Shown here: positions 12,801 through 22,679 of the stretch, piece by piece
How the letters are laid out: every line of letters begins with the position of its first letter
Position numbering within the stretch: position 1 is the stretch's first letter
Origin: Mytilus galloprovincialis
Lineage: Eukaryota; Mollusca; Bivalvia; Mytilida; Mytilidae
Assembly (NCBI RefSeq): GCF_965363235.1
Contig: NC_134841.1
Span: forward strand, 59,045,078 to 59,109,077
DNA length: 64,000 nucleotides
Direction of reading: 5' to 3'
Translations under genes and position numbers: made by a program
The notes under the pieces: model-generated
Seen by the model: the letters and a program-made list of their open reading frames with translations, nothing else
Database searches by the model: none
Told to the model about the DNA's origin: nothing

Positions 12801-12940
12801 AAGTATTTTAAAAAGGGTTATAATTTTATATAGTAAAATTGTGTCTTGTTTTCTTTGCAGCCCTACTTATGTCTTGTAAATATACTGTGAACAAGTCTGA
12901 AGACACTCTGAACACTCTGAAAGAATCATCAAAATCATGA
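6895..12940 (+). CDS. LRRC61: LRRC61-like leucine-rich repeat protein (first coding exon missing)
   Basis: Seven exons fit canonical splice sites with consistent phases: 6895-6981, 7934-8080, 8843-8903, 10423-10574, 11000-11068, 11631-11756 and 12861-12940 (stop TGA 12938-12940). Together they give 239 residues; the vertebrate protein is about 259, so only a short N-terminus is absent. The order of blocks matches vertebrate LRRC61: LLKTRSGEFDLESI, then LRRs (LERLNLARN, LTQLNLSANRI, LQHLNLVGNLI, LKTLRLCD), then an LRR cap (SNPVCMNRNY, FPNLEWLDGEKLIGRGSE), then an acidic tail with WVPDEYWEP. The cap region resembles SDS22-type LRRs, which bind partner proteins; the family's function is poorly known and nothing here proves a role. 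The first exon shown starts in phase 2 (completing a codon before GRITKVLL), so the ATG lies upstream; I could not place it. Introns carry a TTAA MITE (7221-7623), a 99-bp tandem repeat and other repeats. No promoter identified. Confidence 0.9.
7221..7623. mobile_element. TTAA-flanked MITE in intron
   Basis: A perfect inverted repeat (GGATGTACTTAGGTGAGGTT at the left, its complement at the right) bounds 403 bp, and TTAA lies on both sides (7217-7220, 7624-7627). A TTAA duplication is diagnostic of piggyBac or Kolobok type insertion. There is no transposase ORF, so it is non-autonomous. It sits in the intron between the first two visible exons of the LRRC61-like gene. Confidence 0.85.
7881..7901 (+). 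repeat. (ATC)n microsatellite
   Basis: About seven ATC triplets, 30 bp upstream of an exon of the LRRC61-like gene, within the intron. Confidence 0.9.
9177..9440 (+). repeat. 98-99-bp tandem repeat, ~2.7 copies
   Basis: Units share 'gattgtacaaact' starting at 9185, 9283 and 9382, followed by 'aattgtgacaagggag'. It lies in an intron of the LRRC61-like gene. Confidence 0.85.
9885..10340 (+). repeat. Abundant dispersed repeat ('aagatgtggtatgattgcc' family), long copy
   Basis: Landmarks in order: 'gatgtggtatgattgccaat', 'caacaatgagcaaagccca', 'gcttcctgacttgggaca'-like text and 'ggggttaaacatgt'. Pieces of it recur at 17100-17165, 20115-20200, 24000-24300, 25735-26060 (inverted), 26890-27010 (inverted), 28250-28390 (inverted), 37765-37895 and 43425-43690. 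Short relics are also present at 6780-6840. It is a high-copy noncoding element lying in an LRRC61-like intron. Confidence 0.75.
11839..11937 (+). repeat. 49-bp tandem duplication
   Basis: A 49-bp unit beginning 'tggcaaattcaaaac' occurs twice in tandem with no visible difference. It lies in the last intron of the LRRC61-like gene and explains the repeated short ORF readings there. Confidence 0.85.
12260..12385 (+). repeat. Dispersed repeat shared with 29440-29620
   Basis: The 'acgatccaaaaag' block and the following 'atcaggggtggcaaccaaag' block recur as homologous text at 29470-29580 in the same orientation. Confidence 0.55.
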
Positions 12941-14080
12941 CATAAGGCAGTCAAAGACAATCTTATCACATCTCTGTATTTTTATAATGATGATTATGTA
13001 ATAATGAAATCAAGTCTCGTAATACCATAAATACAAGATGTTTAAATTCTTACTATTGTGTAAATCTCAAGAAATTGGGAATCGAAAAAAATCTAAGATT
13101 ATTGTATGGAATATATCTTCATTTGCATTTTTTGTTGTTCAAGTTTATGAAAACTGAGGATGTACACCTCTGAGGATCCAAAAATTTCTAGAATTAAACT
13201 TTTTTTGTTAACCTGACTCTTGGGTTTATAAGACCGAAAAGATAATTGGTGAAAAAAAAAATCCTTAGGTGGTGCACTTCTTTTTTTGCTACAACCCTTT
13301 GATAATACCCAACTTTGATGATTTTCCCATTTTTCATAAATTTTTACCTATTTTTGGGCTATTATCATGAAAAAAATCACAGTTCCACAATCAAACTTTC
13401 ATACTTTCAATAAAGATGAAGTGGACCAATCTCAATAAATTTAACTTAAAAAAAACTATAGGTAGGTGTTAATATAAGAAAGTTTAATCATATTTTGATG
13501 CTTTTTTACCATGCTGACAATTTAGTAAAATTTTGATTTTTCTCAGTTTTAAGAATAAAATGCATATCATTTCATTTCTTTTTGTTATAAATGATTGAAA
13601 AAATACATATTTAAGAAATTTGAAAAGACAAAAATGATATGGAATGTACATGATTCTTGTAAAATATTTTTTTGTACCCCTCCCATTTTCTCAAGATTTT
13701 GACTAAAAAGACTGACTTGATTGGTCATAAAATTTGAAAACTGGATTCCTCCAAAACTATTCATTGTAAATACACAATTTTTTCACAGAGTTATGTTTGA
13801 TTATAATATTTTTAAAATTCATTGATATTTTCCACGTGTATCACATATTAAGGAAATAATTCCAGAACGAGATTTCAAGGAGACTGAAACGTCAGAAGAA
13901 TACATCCTTAACTAAACCTTGACAAAAACAGAATTTCATGCTAAACCTAATTTAGCTAGAGTTTTTTAATTTATTGGTTTACATATGCGCTGTACTCATT
14001 TTTTTTCATTTCATAATTTTTCATTCCAGCCAAACCTTACAAATAAATTTTCTCTGAAATATGAATAAGCAGCATTTAAT
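12941..14080 (+). other. LRRC61-like 3' flank; 3' UTR probable
   Basis: AT-rich sequence after the stop codon. Candidate polyadenylation motifs include AATAAA within 'ttcaataaagatg' at about 13409 and 'agaataaaatg' at about 13553; I cannot choose between them. No further coding sequence seen. Confidence 0.4.
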
Positions 14081-14081
14081 A

Positions 14082-14256
14082 CGCCTTTTCAGAATCTAAA
14101 GGACTATGGGTAATCTCATTGTTCTTACACCAAAATGAAATTAAAGTTATGTCATTGGCTCAATTTCCATAGTTTAGAACCTTTTATACCAATTACAACA
14201 TTTTGGTGTACGCTTTTGAAAATATTACCCAGAATGCATTAGATTCTGAAACGGCG
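14082..14256. mobile_element. 175-bp MITE with ~32-bp TIRs
   Basis: The left arm CGCCTTTTCAGAATCTAA and on to 'tgggtaat' is matched inverted by 'attacccagaatgcattag' and on to GGCG at the right. The arms differ at a few positions. No ORF; a small non-autonomous DNA element of unknown superfamily. Confidence 0.7.
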
Positions 14257-14905
14257 AATTACTGAATTACTGGTATGTGAAATAATTTGTGTGACAAAAC
14301 CTTTGTTAAAAACCCGTTGAAAAAAGTAGTTTTTTTTATCTTTTTTGTAATAATTTGTATGATTTTTCATCTCAGAAATGAAAGGGATTCATCAAAATGT
14401 AAACGACATTCAAGTTAAAAGTACCAGACATCCACATACAATTTTGAATTTTCTTGTTTCTTTGCTGTTTGTCCAGTTTGGATATCAATAACATGATTGC
14501 ATGACCAAGCATAAAACCCACTGGGCACATACTGGTCATTCTGGTGGATAAGTCTACTTTGTTTTCAACAAGGATGGTAAAATTTTATTATCGTGCAACA
14601 TATTTGCAAGTTTTTGTCGTGCTTGAAGCTCATTATTCAGCATTCTCTTGAAAGTTGACAAAAATCAACATATATAGCTGTTTTATTCATAATCATGAAA
14701 TTACATAAAAACAGAAATTATCAATACATCCAAAACAACATTTTTTATTCTTTGAAAAAAGCGATTGAGATAATTTGAGTGCTTAAGATAGCAAGGAGTT
14801 ATTAGATTTATGTATATGTATATAATACTTAAACACACTGACTATGACTTCTAAACATAAGTGATATCTCCCAAGATCTGCCATAACAGCTAAATTTGTT
14901 GCCCT
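14257..14905. other. No feature recognised
   Basis: AT-rich intergenic sequence, no exon, repeat array or RNA gene seen. Confidence 0.5.
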
Positions 14906-14911
14906 TTTATA

Positions 14912-16160
14912 TACTCCCATCAAAAGTGGTTCCCTTTAGGAATTATAGAGTATAAACAACAACCATCAAAGGTGATTCCCTTCAGGAATTATAGTTTATA
15001 AATAACCCCATCAAAGGTGATTTCCTTTTGGAAATATAGTTTATAAACAACCACCATCAAAGGTGATTCCTTTTAGGAATGTTTATCAACAACCACCATC
15101 AAAGGTGGTTCTCTTTAGGAATTATAGTTTATCAACAACCACCATCAAAGGTGATTCCCTTTAGTGATTATATAGTTCATAAACAACCACCATCAAAGAT
15201 GATTCCCTTGAGGAGTTATAGTTCATAAACAACCACCATCAAAGGGGATTCCCTTTAGTGATTATATAGTTCATAAACAACCACCATCAAAGGTGATTCC
15301 CTTTAGGAATTATAGTTCATAAACAACCACCATCAAAAGCAATTCCCTTTAGGAATTATAGTTCATAAACAACCACCACCAAAGTTGATTCCCTTTAAGA
15401 ATTATAGTTCATGAACAACCACCATCAAAGGTGATTCCCTTGAGGAATTATAGTTCATAAACAACCACCATCAAAGGTGACTCCCTTGAGGAATTATAGT
15501 TCATAAACAACCACCATCAAAGGTGATTCCCTTGAGGAATAATAGTTCATAAACAACCACCATCAAAGGTGATTCCCTTTAAGAATTATAGTTCATGAAC
15601 AACCACCATCAAAGGTGATTCCCTTGAGGAATTATAGTTCATAAACAACCACCATCAAAGGTGATTCCCTTGAGGAATTATATTTCATAAACAACCACCA
15701 TCAAAGGGGATTCCCTTTATGAATTATAGTTTATCAACAACCACTATCAAAGGGGATTCCCTTTATGAATTATAGTTTATCAACAACCACCATCAAAGGG
15801 GATTCCCTTTACGAATTATTGTTTATCAACAACCACCATCAAAGGGGATTCCCTTTATGAATTATAGTTTATCAACAACACCATCAAAGGGGATTCCCTT
15901 TATGATTTATAGTTTATCAACAACACCATCAAAGGGGATTCCCTTTATGAATTATAGTTCATAAACAACCACCATCAAATGTGAATTCCTTAAGGAATTA
16001 TGGTTTATCAACAACCACCATCAAAGTTGAATTATCAAAACCACCATCAAAAGTTATTCCCTTTGGGAACTATTGTTTATCACAACAATCAAAATCAAAT
16101 GTGATTCCTTTCAGGAATTATAGTTTATTAGAACCACCATTATATGTGATTCCCTTTAAT
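14912..16160 (+). repeat. 46-bp minisatellite, about 27 copies
   Basis: The unit is roughly 'ccaccatcaaaggtgattc' then 'cctttaggaattatagttc' then 'ataaacaa'. Each unit contains a small dyad (ATTCC...GGAAT). Variants cluster: 'ggggattccctttatgaat' dominates 15700-15950 while 'cttgaggaat' types dominate 15430-15690. This implies expansion of sub-blocks. An in-frame reading of part of the array is a by-product of the repeat, not a gene. Confidence 0.95.
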
Positions 16161-16299
16161 TTAATCAATTTCAATGACAAATATTGGTAATATTCAACAT
16201 TTAGTCAAAATAAGGCACTGATCAGTATCCAAGAAAAATCCAGACTTTAAAGTACACCGTTTTTTACAAAACTATAAAAAGCAGACCGCTCTTCGAAAT

Positions 16300-16620
16300 T
16301 TTAAAGAAATAAAAATGTAACCAAACATTATATGTTTTGAACTTTCAAATTCATAAAAAGTAAATTCACAAAAAATACTGAAATCCGAGGAAATTTCAAA
16401 AAGGAAAATCCCTATTCAAATGACAAAATCAAAAGCTCAAACACATCAAACGAATGGATAACAGCTGTCATATTCCTGACTTGGTACAGGCATTTTCTTA
16501 TGTAGAAAATGGTGGATTGAACCTGATTTTATAGCTAGCTAAACCTCTCACTTGTATGACAGTCGCATCAAATTCCATTACATTGTCAGCGATGCATGAA
16601 CAAAACAAACATAAACTACT
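16300..16620 (-). repeat. Dispersed repeat, inverted copy of 1006/1519 family
   Basis: Reads on the - strand as the same succession found at 1519-1860, including 'gacagctgttatccattcg' and the 'gtgagaggtttagctagct' block. Confidence 0.7.
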
Positions 16621-16683
16621 TTTCTCATAGAAATATCGATCGGTTTTACTGAATAAAATAGTTCTAAAACGTTATTTAAGAAC

Positions 16684-16828
16684 TGAATGCTCTTTTTTGT
16701 AAATTTATTGGGGTGTAAAAGCGTTGACCGAAGTACATTTTGTATGAAGCGCGGAAGCGCTTCATACTAAAAATGTGCGCACAGTCAACGCTTTTACAAC
16801 CCTATAAAGTTACAAAAAAAAGCATTCA
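16684..16828. mobile_element. 145-bp near-perfect palindrome (foldback element)
   Basis: Nearly the whole element pairs with itself: outer arms 'tgaatgctcttttttgtaa' / 'ttacaaaaaaaagcattca', a middle 'gtaaaagcgttgac' / 'gtcaacgcttttac' and an inner core 'gtatgaagcgc' / 'gcgcttcatac'. No coding capacity. It is either a small foldback transposon or a MITE with almost no unique centre. Confidence 0.75.
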
Positions 16829-17199
16829 ATACTTATAATTACATTTTTACCTAGAGGATCATGCAAACATGCCTTTTAACAAGTTTTTATTTCATTTACC
16901 TGTGCACTTTATTGTGGGACCTCGTGTCATCATGAATGAAAAGTTTTATTGTGTGATACAACTGCTTAAGGAATAACATGTGATGTGCAATTAGCCAATC
17001 AGAATAAAGTATTATGATGAAACATGCATCTAATGTAATTATTTTGGTTTAGTTTAATCAGAACCTTTAACATTTCTGAAAGATCGGGTACCACATTTTG
17101 GTGAGGAACATTGCCTGTTCCAAGTCAGAAGCCTGAAATTCAGAGGTTGTCATTTGTTGTTGTATATATATCATATTTATTTTTCGTTCATCAAGTTAT

Positions 17200-17870
17200 G
17201 TTTTACACATTAGTGCACACGCTGGAATGTCTCACCTGCTTTACTGCCAATTGAGTTAATGTTGAAAGTCTTAAAGATGATTCTTGCCAGATAGACACAT
17301 CCACCTTAAAACCATTCCATTCACCAAATATAGTTGACCTATTGCTTTTAAGTACTTGAAAAACATACCAAAACACAAAAACTTAGCATTCACTAATGAA
17401 CTTGAATGAGGTCAAGGTCTGATGAAACCTGCCAAACTGACATGTACCCATTACAGTATTCTATTTACAGTTGAGGGAAACGGGCTTAATCACGGTAAGT
17501 TTAACCTTGGTTTCTGATCCATGAAATGAGGTTGAGGTCAGGTGAACCCTGTCTGACGGACTGTAAACGTTGCACTGAAACCCATAAACCAAATATGATT
17601 ATCCTATTACTCATATTAAGTGAGAAATTCTCATGGCATTTTTTTTTTCAAGCAGCCGCTAAACCATGAAAATGAGGTCAAGAACATTTGACATATGATA
17701 GACGGAAACTTCGTAACACCAGAGACATATAATACAAAATGGTATTATATGTCTCTGGTTACATAAGGTATCTGCATACAAGATATACAAAACATGAAGC
17801 ATCCAGGTCTTCTACATTCTGAAATATAAAGTTTTAAACATACAGTTTACTCCGACGCCGACGCAGGATG
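17200..17870 (+). repeat. Degenerate relatives of the 147-bp array
   Basis: Contains 'gaggtcaaggtc'-type motifs at 17410, 17530 and 17676 and the flank 'gacggaaacttcgtaac', matching the array at 27060-28160. The copy here carries an extra palindromic insertion (17718-17759) absent from the copy at about 28055. Confidence 0.7.
17718..17759. repeat. Micro-palindromic insertion
   Basis: The arms pair perfectly: 'cagagacatataatac' and its complement, separated by 6 nt (aaaatg). Flanks are GTAAC on the left and GTTAC on the right. The homologous repeat at 28050-28080 reads straight from 'cttcgtaac' into 'atgagg' without it, so this is an insertion of about 40 bp. Confidence 0.8.
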
Positions 17871-18205
17871 TTGATACCTATGTCTCGCATACTGGAATAA
17901 AAAGGGGTCCCACCAATTGGATGAAGATGAACTCAAACAGTCTGAATTGACATATTTCTATGTTCTCCTATAACCGGATATAATTTTTGTTTTATCGCTC
18001 TTGTTAAAATATGTTTTGTTTTTACATAAAATGTATTTTTTTTCACGATGCTTTAATATAATAACAGTAAGTCATTTATTGTGTATAGTTCGGGTTTACT
18101 CCTCGATTTACTGCTAATCAAACGTCAACAGTAGTATTTTATGACTCATTTTAACAATATAAATAGTTTGAGTTTTATAGTAATAAAAGTTTCTGTAATA
18201 AAAAC

Positions 18206-18211
18206 TTTATT
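18206..18211 (-). promoter_or_regulatory. Polyadenylation signal of the C1q gene
   Basis: AATAAA on the - strand, about 26 nt after the stop codon at 18237. Confidence 0.6.
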
Positions 18212-18236
18212 TAATTCAAAAGATTCCACTACCTAT

Positions 18237-20782
18237 TTAGGATGCTGACACCAACCATCCAGCAAATGATGATCGCGAGAGGTCGGTACTGTAAATAGTT
18301 CCAGCTGTTGTGTATGATGCACTAGTTCTAATAAAACAGGAATCTCCTTTGCTTAATGAAACAACTATTGTAGATGAAACAGTTGGATTTGTATCGACTG
18401 AACCAGAGGCTGCAAATAAATCTATGGCTCCTAGGATTTCATTGTTTCGAGTAAACTGAAGTGGAATTTGTGATGATGGTGATCCAGAAAGGGTAATCGT
18501 TAGAACATAAAGTCCTGTGACCGGAACAGTGAATATCCCGGTGTACTTGTTGTAGGCACTTGCAATATTTGTAACTACGTGGTCGAAGGCCATAGTCTGG
18601 TGTTGCCCTGGATTTTGCTCACCAGATGACATATACGCATAAAAGGCAACGGGTTCAGATGGTGCTCTTTTTTGGACTGAAATGATAAAAATGAACCATA
18701 TCATAAGAGAAAGTGTTAAACTTCGAAAATGTTGATAGCACGTTGAATAGATGGCATCATGTGCCCGAAACAAAATTGGTATTATCTTCATTCCAAGAGG
18801 GAAAATATGTTGAAATCTTTATATCTTTATCTCGAATTCTGTTAATTGTTCGATCTTCAATTTTAAAACTTTCAGAATAACAGTATTTGGTTTCAAGTCT
18901 AGTTCAGTGCCAAACATTTTCCAAATGTTCACATTGTGAAATAACTAAGCATCCAGTCTTACGTTAGAGTCTTTACAAAGGTTGTTTGCTCAGTGTTTGT
19001 TGGTAATTTTATTTATTTCTTTTGTTTTGGAAGGAGAGGTCTGGTCTAACTATTTATAGCATCTGAAATTTGCCCTCTAAGATGGCTCATTTCATGTTAA
19101 TTTTTGGGAGTTGCTGTCTCATCGACGTCTTTTTTCTCTCATATCAATGTCTGATGGGAGTGTCTGGTTAGAACCAATTAAATTAAACCATCAACTATAG
19201 ATAAATGATATTCTTTTGTAACCGTGTTAGATGACTGGTTCATATCATTTACGATATATCGTTCAGTTGTATTTACAAACATGACTTTGGATTTTCCTAT
19301 TGTGAATCTGCCCTTTATTTATAAAAAGAGTCAGAAGATACCATGAGGGCATTAAAAATCCGATGGATATAGATAAACGGACAACGCTATGGCAAAAATC
19401 GAAAGACGAAAAAAAAACCGTAATAAAAACATTACGACTGAGGAACACGAACTCTAAATATGTGGTGATCTTCGATGATTTGAAAGAGCAAGTAAATCAA
19501 GCTGTACTGTGACACAAGCCGTGGTGCATTCTCATTGTGAGAACTCTTTTGTGATAAGTCTCATCTGGGGATGCAGTGGCGGATCCAGAAATTTTCATAA
19601 GGTGGGCTGCTCCCGTCATGCTTTAGTGATTCCCTATATACTCAGTCAAATTTTCCGCACCAATAGGGGCCGGGCATGCAGGGTCCCCTGGATCCGCCTA
19701 TTCGTTGACATATTCCAGGAAATAGGACGGTATTGTGGTGAACGACAATTTGAACATATCCATGGTAATAGGTGACACAGATATCAAAAAGTAAAATCAC
19801 AAAAATACCGAACCCAGAGGAAAGTCCATAATCACATGGCAAAATCAAATGACAAAACACATCAAAAACAAATGGACAAGAACTGTCATATTCCTGACTT
19901 GGTACAGGCAATTTCAGTTCGGCCAAGCTTCATTTAAACTGTTAATATTATACTAAGTAGTGGGTGTCTGGGCTGTTGTAATGCTTCAAGAAATTTGATT
20001 ATTTTTACAACACACAACGATAAGATCAATGTTAAACTTTCGACCTATTTCCATAAATATTATCTGCATATTTAAAATTACCCAGTTGAGGTTACATCTT
20101 AAAATAAATAAAATTGAGAATTGAAATGGAAATTGGGAATGTGTCAAAGAGACAACGTACCCGACCATAGAGCAGACAACAGCCGAAGGTCACCAATGGA
20201 TATTTTACTCATTCAAGCAGTTTCCTTAGAAAGGGTGGTCATCTTGAACCATTCCAAAGTCAAAGGATCAACTTCACATAGGGGTCCTCATTATAGAAAA
20301 GTTCCATCAACATTTGTCCATTCAAAGCCGACAACTAGCACGGACAGAAAAAGTGGAAGAAAATAATTATTAGAAAAAAAGTGACGTACGTAGAATAACA
20401 ATGTGCCAGAATATTTCATGAATATTTGATGTTTCGTCTCTTTAATACTTAAACGCAAAACATGAATTTTAAAGATTAGAAGCAATGTGAAAGTTTTGAG
20501 TATATACTGCTCGATGCAGTCTTAAAATTTATTACCTGTAACAGACAAACTTTGGTTTTCTAAGTCCCTTTCTTTCAAGGCATGTTTATGCTCCAAATTC
20601 TGAATCCTTTGTAAGAGATTTCGTTCATTTTCTTTAAGTTGTCGTAACTCCTGGTTCTGAGAGGTAATTATGTTTTCGAGTTCACTCAACTTTTCCAAGA
20701 CCTTGCCTATTGAAACTGTTTCATCTTTTGCATAGGCCTGGTAACAAAATAAAACAAACAACTCTAAAATAAATAACAACAT
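18237..20782 (-). CDS. Secreted coiled-coil C1q-domain protein, two exons
   Basis: Exon 1 is 20782-20536 (247 nt) and exon 2 is 18676-18237 (440 nt); donor ACAG|gtaata and acceptor atttcag|TCC share phase 1, giving 228 residues. Residues 1-18 are a signal peptide (hydrophobic, ending AYA). Residues about 25-77 form a coiled coil rich in Glu, Leu, Gln and Lys (VLEKLSELENIITSQNQEL, then further heptads). Exon 2 opens with VQKRAPSEPVAFYAY and continues as a full C1q domain with the family signature: FDHVVTN, NKYTGIFTVPVTGLYVLTI, and a C-terminal SSFAGWLV. Molluscan C1q-domain proteins of this layout are secreted lectin-like recognition proteins that trimerise through the coiled coil; ligand unknown. 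Exon 2 alone appears to have its own upstream Met codons, but those lie in the intron. The 1859-bp intron contains a MITE and a dispersed repeat. Expression likely in haemocytes or epithelium is family knowledge, not shown here. Confidence 0.93.
19574..19700 (+). mobile_element. hAT-like MITE, 'CAGTGGCGGATCC' family, copy 2 (intron of C1q gene)
   Basis: Starts CAGTGGCGGATCCAG and ends CTGGATCCGCC, the best preserved terminal pair of this family in the window. About 127 bp, shorter than its relatives. Confidence 0.75.
19790..19930 (-). repeat. Dispersed repeat fragment in C1q intron
   Basis: Matches the 'gacagttgttatccattcg' end of the 1519-1860 family, inverted. Confidence 0.6.
20100..20370 (+). 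repeat. Dispersed repeat fragment in C1q intron
   Basis: The phrase 'ttgagaattgaaatggaaat' with 'gtgtcaaagagacaac' and 'gaccatagagcagacaacag' recurs at 24005-24080 and 43610-43690. Part of an abundant noncoding family. Confidence 0.55.
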
Positions 20783-21060
20783 TACTGTAACAGAATTCTA
20801 GTATAACATGATCTAGAATACACAATTGGCGACCTGGCACAATAGATAAGATGAAAATCGTTAGAATTGGGTTAAGTACTTACTATGTTAGTGTGAAACT
20901 CTCATGTCAAGTTGGTATTCTGTATGTGCTCGTCCCCAGTCGGGAACACGTTATTTCAGTAGTTGTCGTTGGTTTATGTCTGTTACATACGTTTTTTCTA
21001 ACATTGTTTTGTAGTGCCTGTGCAGATTGCCTTTTACCTCTTCGTCGTTTGACATCACTA

Positions 21061-21107
21061 GTAGTTACGCCTGGATTCTGCTGACAGCAGAATCCAGGCG
21101 TAACTAC
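21061..21107. repeat. 23-bp perfect hairpin with 1-nt loop
   Basis: GTAGTTACGCCTGGATTCTG followed by CTG pairs without mismatch with the following 23 bases; only one A separates the arms. It lies 280 bp upstream of the C1q start codon (that gene reads leftwards). The GC-rich stem is unlike its AT-rich surroundings. Confidence 0.9.
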
Positions 21108-21220
21108 AATGATTTTTTTTTTATCACATCCATGTATTTTTGCGCACGTTGCGACATGTTCAATCAATACTTTTAATCTAAGATTTACTCTTTTTTATCG
21201 GTTTATATTATCATGACTAA

Positions 21221-21415
21221 GTGGTTGTGCATAATAAAAATAAATCAACATGCACACATCTTATACGTTCAGATATTTCACATCCAATCTATTATGGCAA
21301 TATTCTATACAAAGCACAAAAATGTTGTCAGTCACCTCAAAATCAAACCAAACCTTTAAACAGACTTATACGGAAAGTATATAGTTACGATATTGTAGTA
21401 TTGATTCACTCATAG
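21221..21415 (+). pseudogene. Reverse-transcriptase relic (second family)
   Basis: The + strand reads STCTHLIRSDISHPIYYGNI then LYKAQKC, clearly homologous to STCRLLIRSGISHPIFYGNI in the - strand relic at 24749-25072. The following 150 bp also match the sequence beyond that relic in inverse order (for example 'ggttatgttctt' and 'ggtatgatactac'). The fragment covers only the extreme C-terminus and is not functional. Confidence 0.7.
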
Positions 21416-21594
21416 GGTCTTTGCATCGGAAATACACACATCTAGTCTAAAACAAGTTGTTTGCATAATACAATACCGTGGTTATGTTCTTGAACTACTC
21501 ATATATTTTATGGTGATATGATACTACTCCTTTACGGATCCCTTACGGGAGGGATTGTTATGGAACGCCATGACTGCCTTATGTTGATGATCAG

Positions 21595-21876
21595 CATTAT
21601 ATGCAGTGGTCACACCATTATATGCAGTGGTCACACCATTATATGCAGTGGTCACACCATTATATGCAGAGCTTACAACATTATATACAGTGGTCACACC
21701 ATTATATGCAGTGGTCACACCATTATATGCAGTTGTCACACCATTATATGCAGTGCCCACAACATTATATGCAGTGATCACAACATTATATATGCAGTGG
21801 TCCCAACATTATATGCATTGTTCCCAACATTATATGCAGTGATCACAACTTTATATGTAGCAGTCACAACATTATA
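21595..21876 (+). repeat. 21-bp minisatellite, ~13 copies
   Basis: The unit is 'attatatgcagtggtcacac' plus c. Because 21 is a multiple of 3, several frames on both strands stay open; these are artefacts. Two degenerate inverted units recur at about 22400-22445. Confidence 0.95.
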
Positions 21877-22007
21877 CGTTTTTTGTTGATGAAGGTGATG
21901 ATCAGTGATGGTGGTGGTTCATATTAAGTAAAAATAGTTTGTGAAGAGTCACAAAGCAGGATAAAGGTTAAGCGTAAACAAAAATATCTTACTTTACCGG
22001 CATACCT

Positions 22008-22160
22008 CAGTGGTGGATCCAGAAATTTTCATAAGTGGGGCCCACTGGCTGCCTATGAGGAGGCCCGATTTCGTCACTCTTCAGTGATTCCCTATATTAG
22101 CAACTTTTTTTCTCAAAAGGGGGGCCCGGCCCCCTCCCCCTCCCCTAAATCCGCATCTGC
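22008..22160 (+). mobile_element. hAT-like MITE, 'CAGTGGCGGATCC' family, copy 3
   Basis: Begins CAGTGGTGGATCCAG and ends 'aaatccgcatctg', with the family's 'cagtgattccctata' and a G/C-run block inside. Confidence 0.65.
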
Positions 22161-22399
22161 ACCTAATCTAACAGTCTGGTTTATAACCGTATTCAAAATA
22201 TTTCTGGTGCTTATTTATTGAAATGTAACAAAAATCTAAGAAGTGGTGGATTCTAGGGAAGTTCATTGCATCAAGGATTTGTATACTGATTGCATACTGG
22301 AAAATTGTCATTTTCTGCATAAAATGGGTCCAACAATTTTTGGCCTCGCTCCGCTGGGCAGACTGCCTCTCCTTACAGGGCAGGCAACTTTCGGTCCTA

Positions 22400-22445
22400 T
22401 AATGGTGTGGCAACTGCATATAATGCTGGGACCACTGCATATAAT
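22400..22445 (-). repeat. Inverted fragment of the 21-bp minisatellite
   Basis: Reads on the - strand as 'attatatgcagtggtccca' and 'attatatgcagttgcc', two units of the array at 21595-21876, 520 bp away in inverse orientation. Confidence 0.75.
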
Positions 22446-22499
22446 TCTGATAAACATGCGTTCCATAATATTTATCAAGAAACTATAAACTTTCATTTA

Positions 22500-22625
22500 G
22501 TTAGATGCATGTACACTTGTGTTATTAGTAACCTGTCTAGGTTCTGTACATATTGTATTTGATTTGGAATTTGTCCTCATGTATCACATAATTTGTGTAT
22601 TAGTGAAAATAAAGAATTGAATTGA
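22500..22625 (+). mobile_element. LINE 3' tail, + orientation
   Basis: Ends 'gtgaaaataaagaattgaat' then 'tgaatc': an AATAAA followed by short repeats of a GAATT type. This is the usual end of CR1/L2-like non-LTR elements. Only the 3' non-coding end is present. Confidence 0.5.
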
Positions 22626-22679
22626 ATCAAGAGACGTATATATATGTAAAACACTCTGGACAATAACTTTAGTTTACAA

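Noticed and set aside
14912..16160. CRISPR-like array
   Set aside because: There are no unique spacers; units are contiguous and the DNA is eukaryotic. The same holds for the 88-bp array.
15981..16190. 69-codon frame ending the 46-bp array
   Set aside because: It is translated minisatellite sequence without splice or start context.
18677..18791. Single-exon start for the C1q protein at 18791
   Set aside because: The residues before VQKR come from the intron: a good acceptor (tttttatcatttcag) precedes the C1q exon, and a signal peptide plus coiled-coil exon in matching phase lies upstream.
21518..21889. Overlapping ORFs of 78-123 codons on both strands
   Set aside because: All are produced by a 21-bp minisatellite, whose period keeps frames open.
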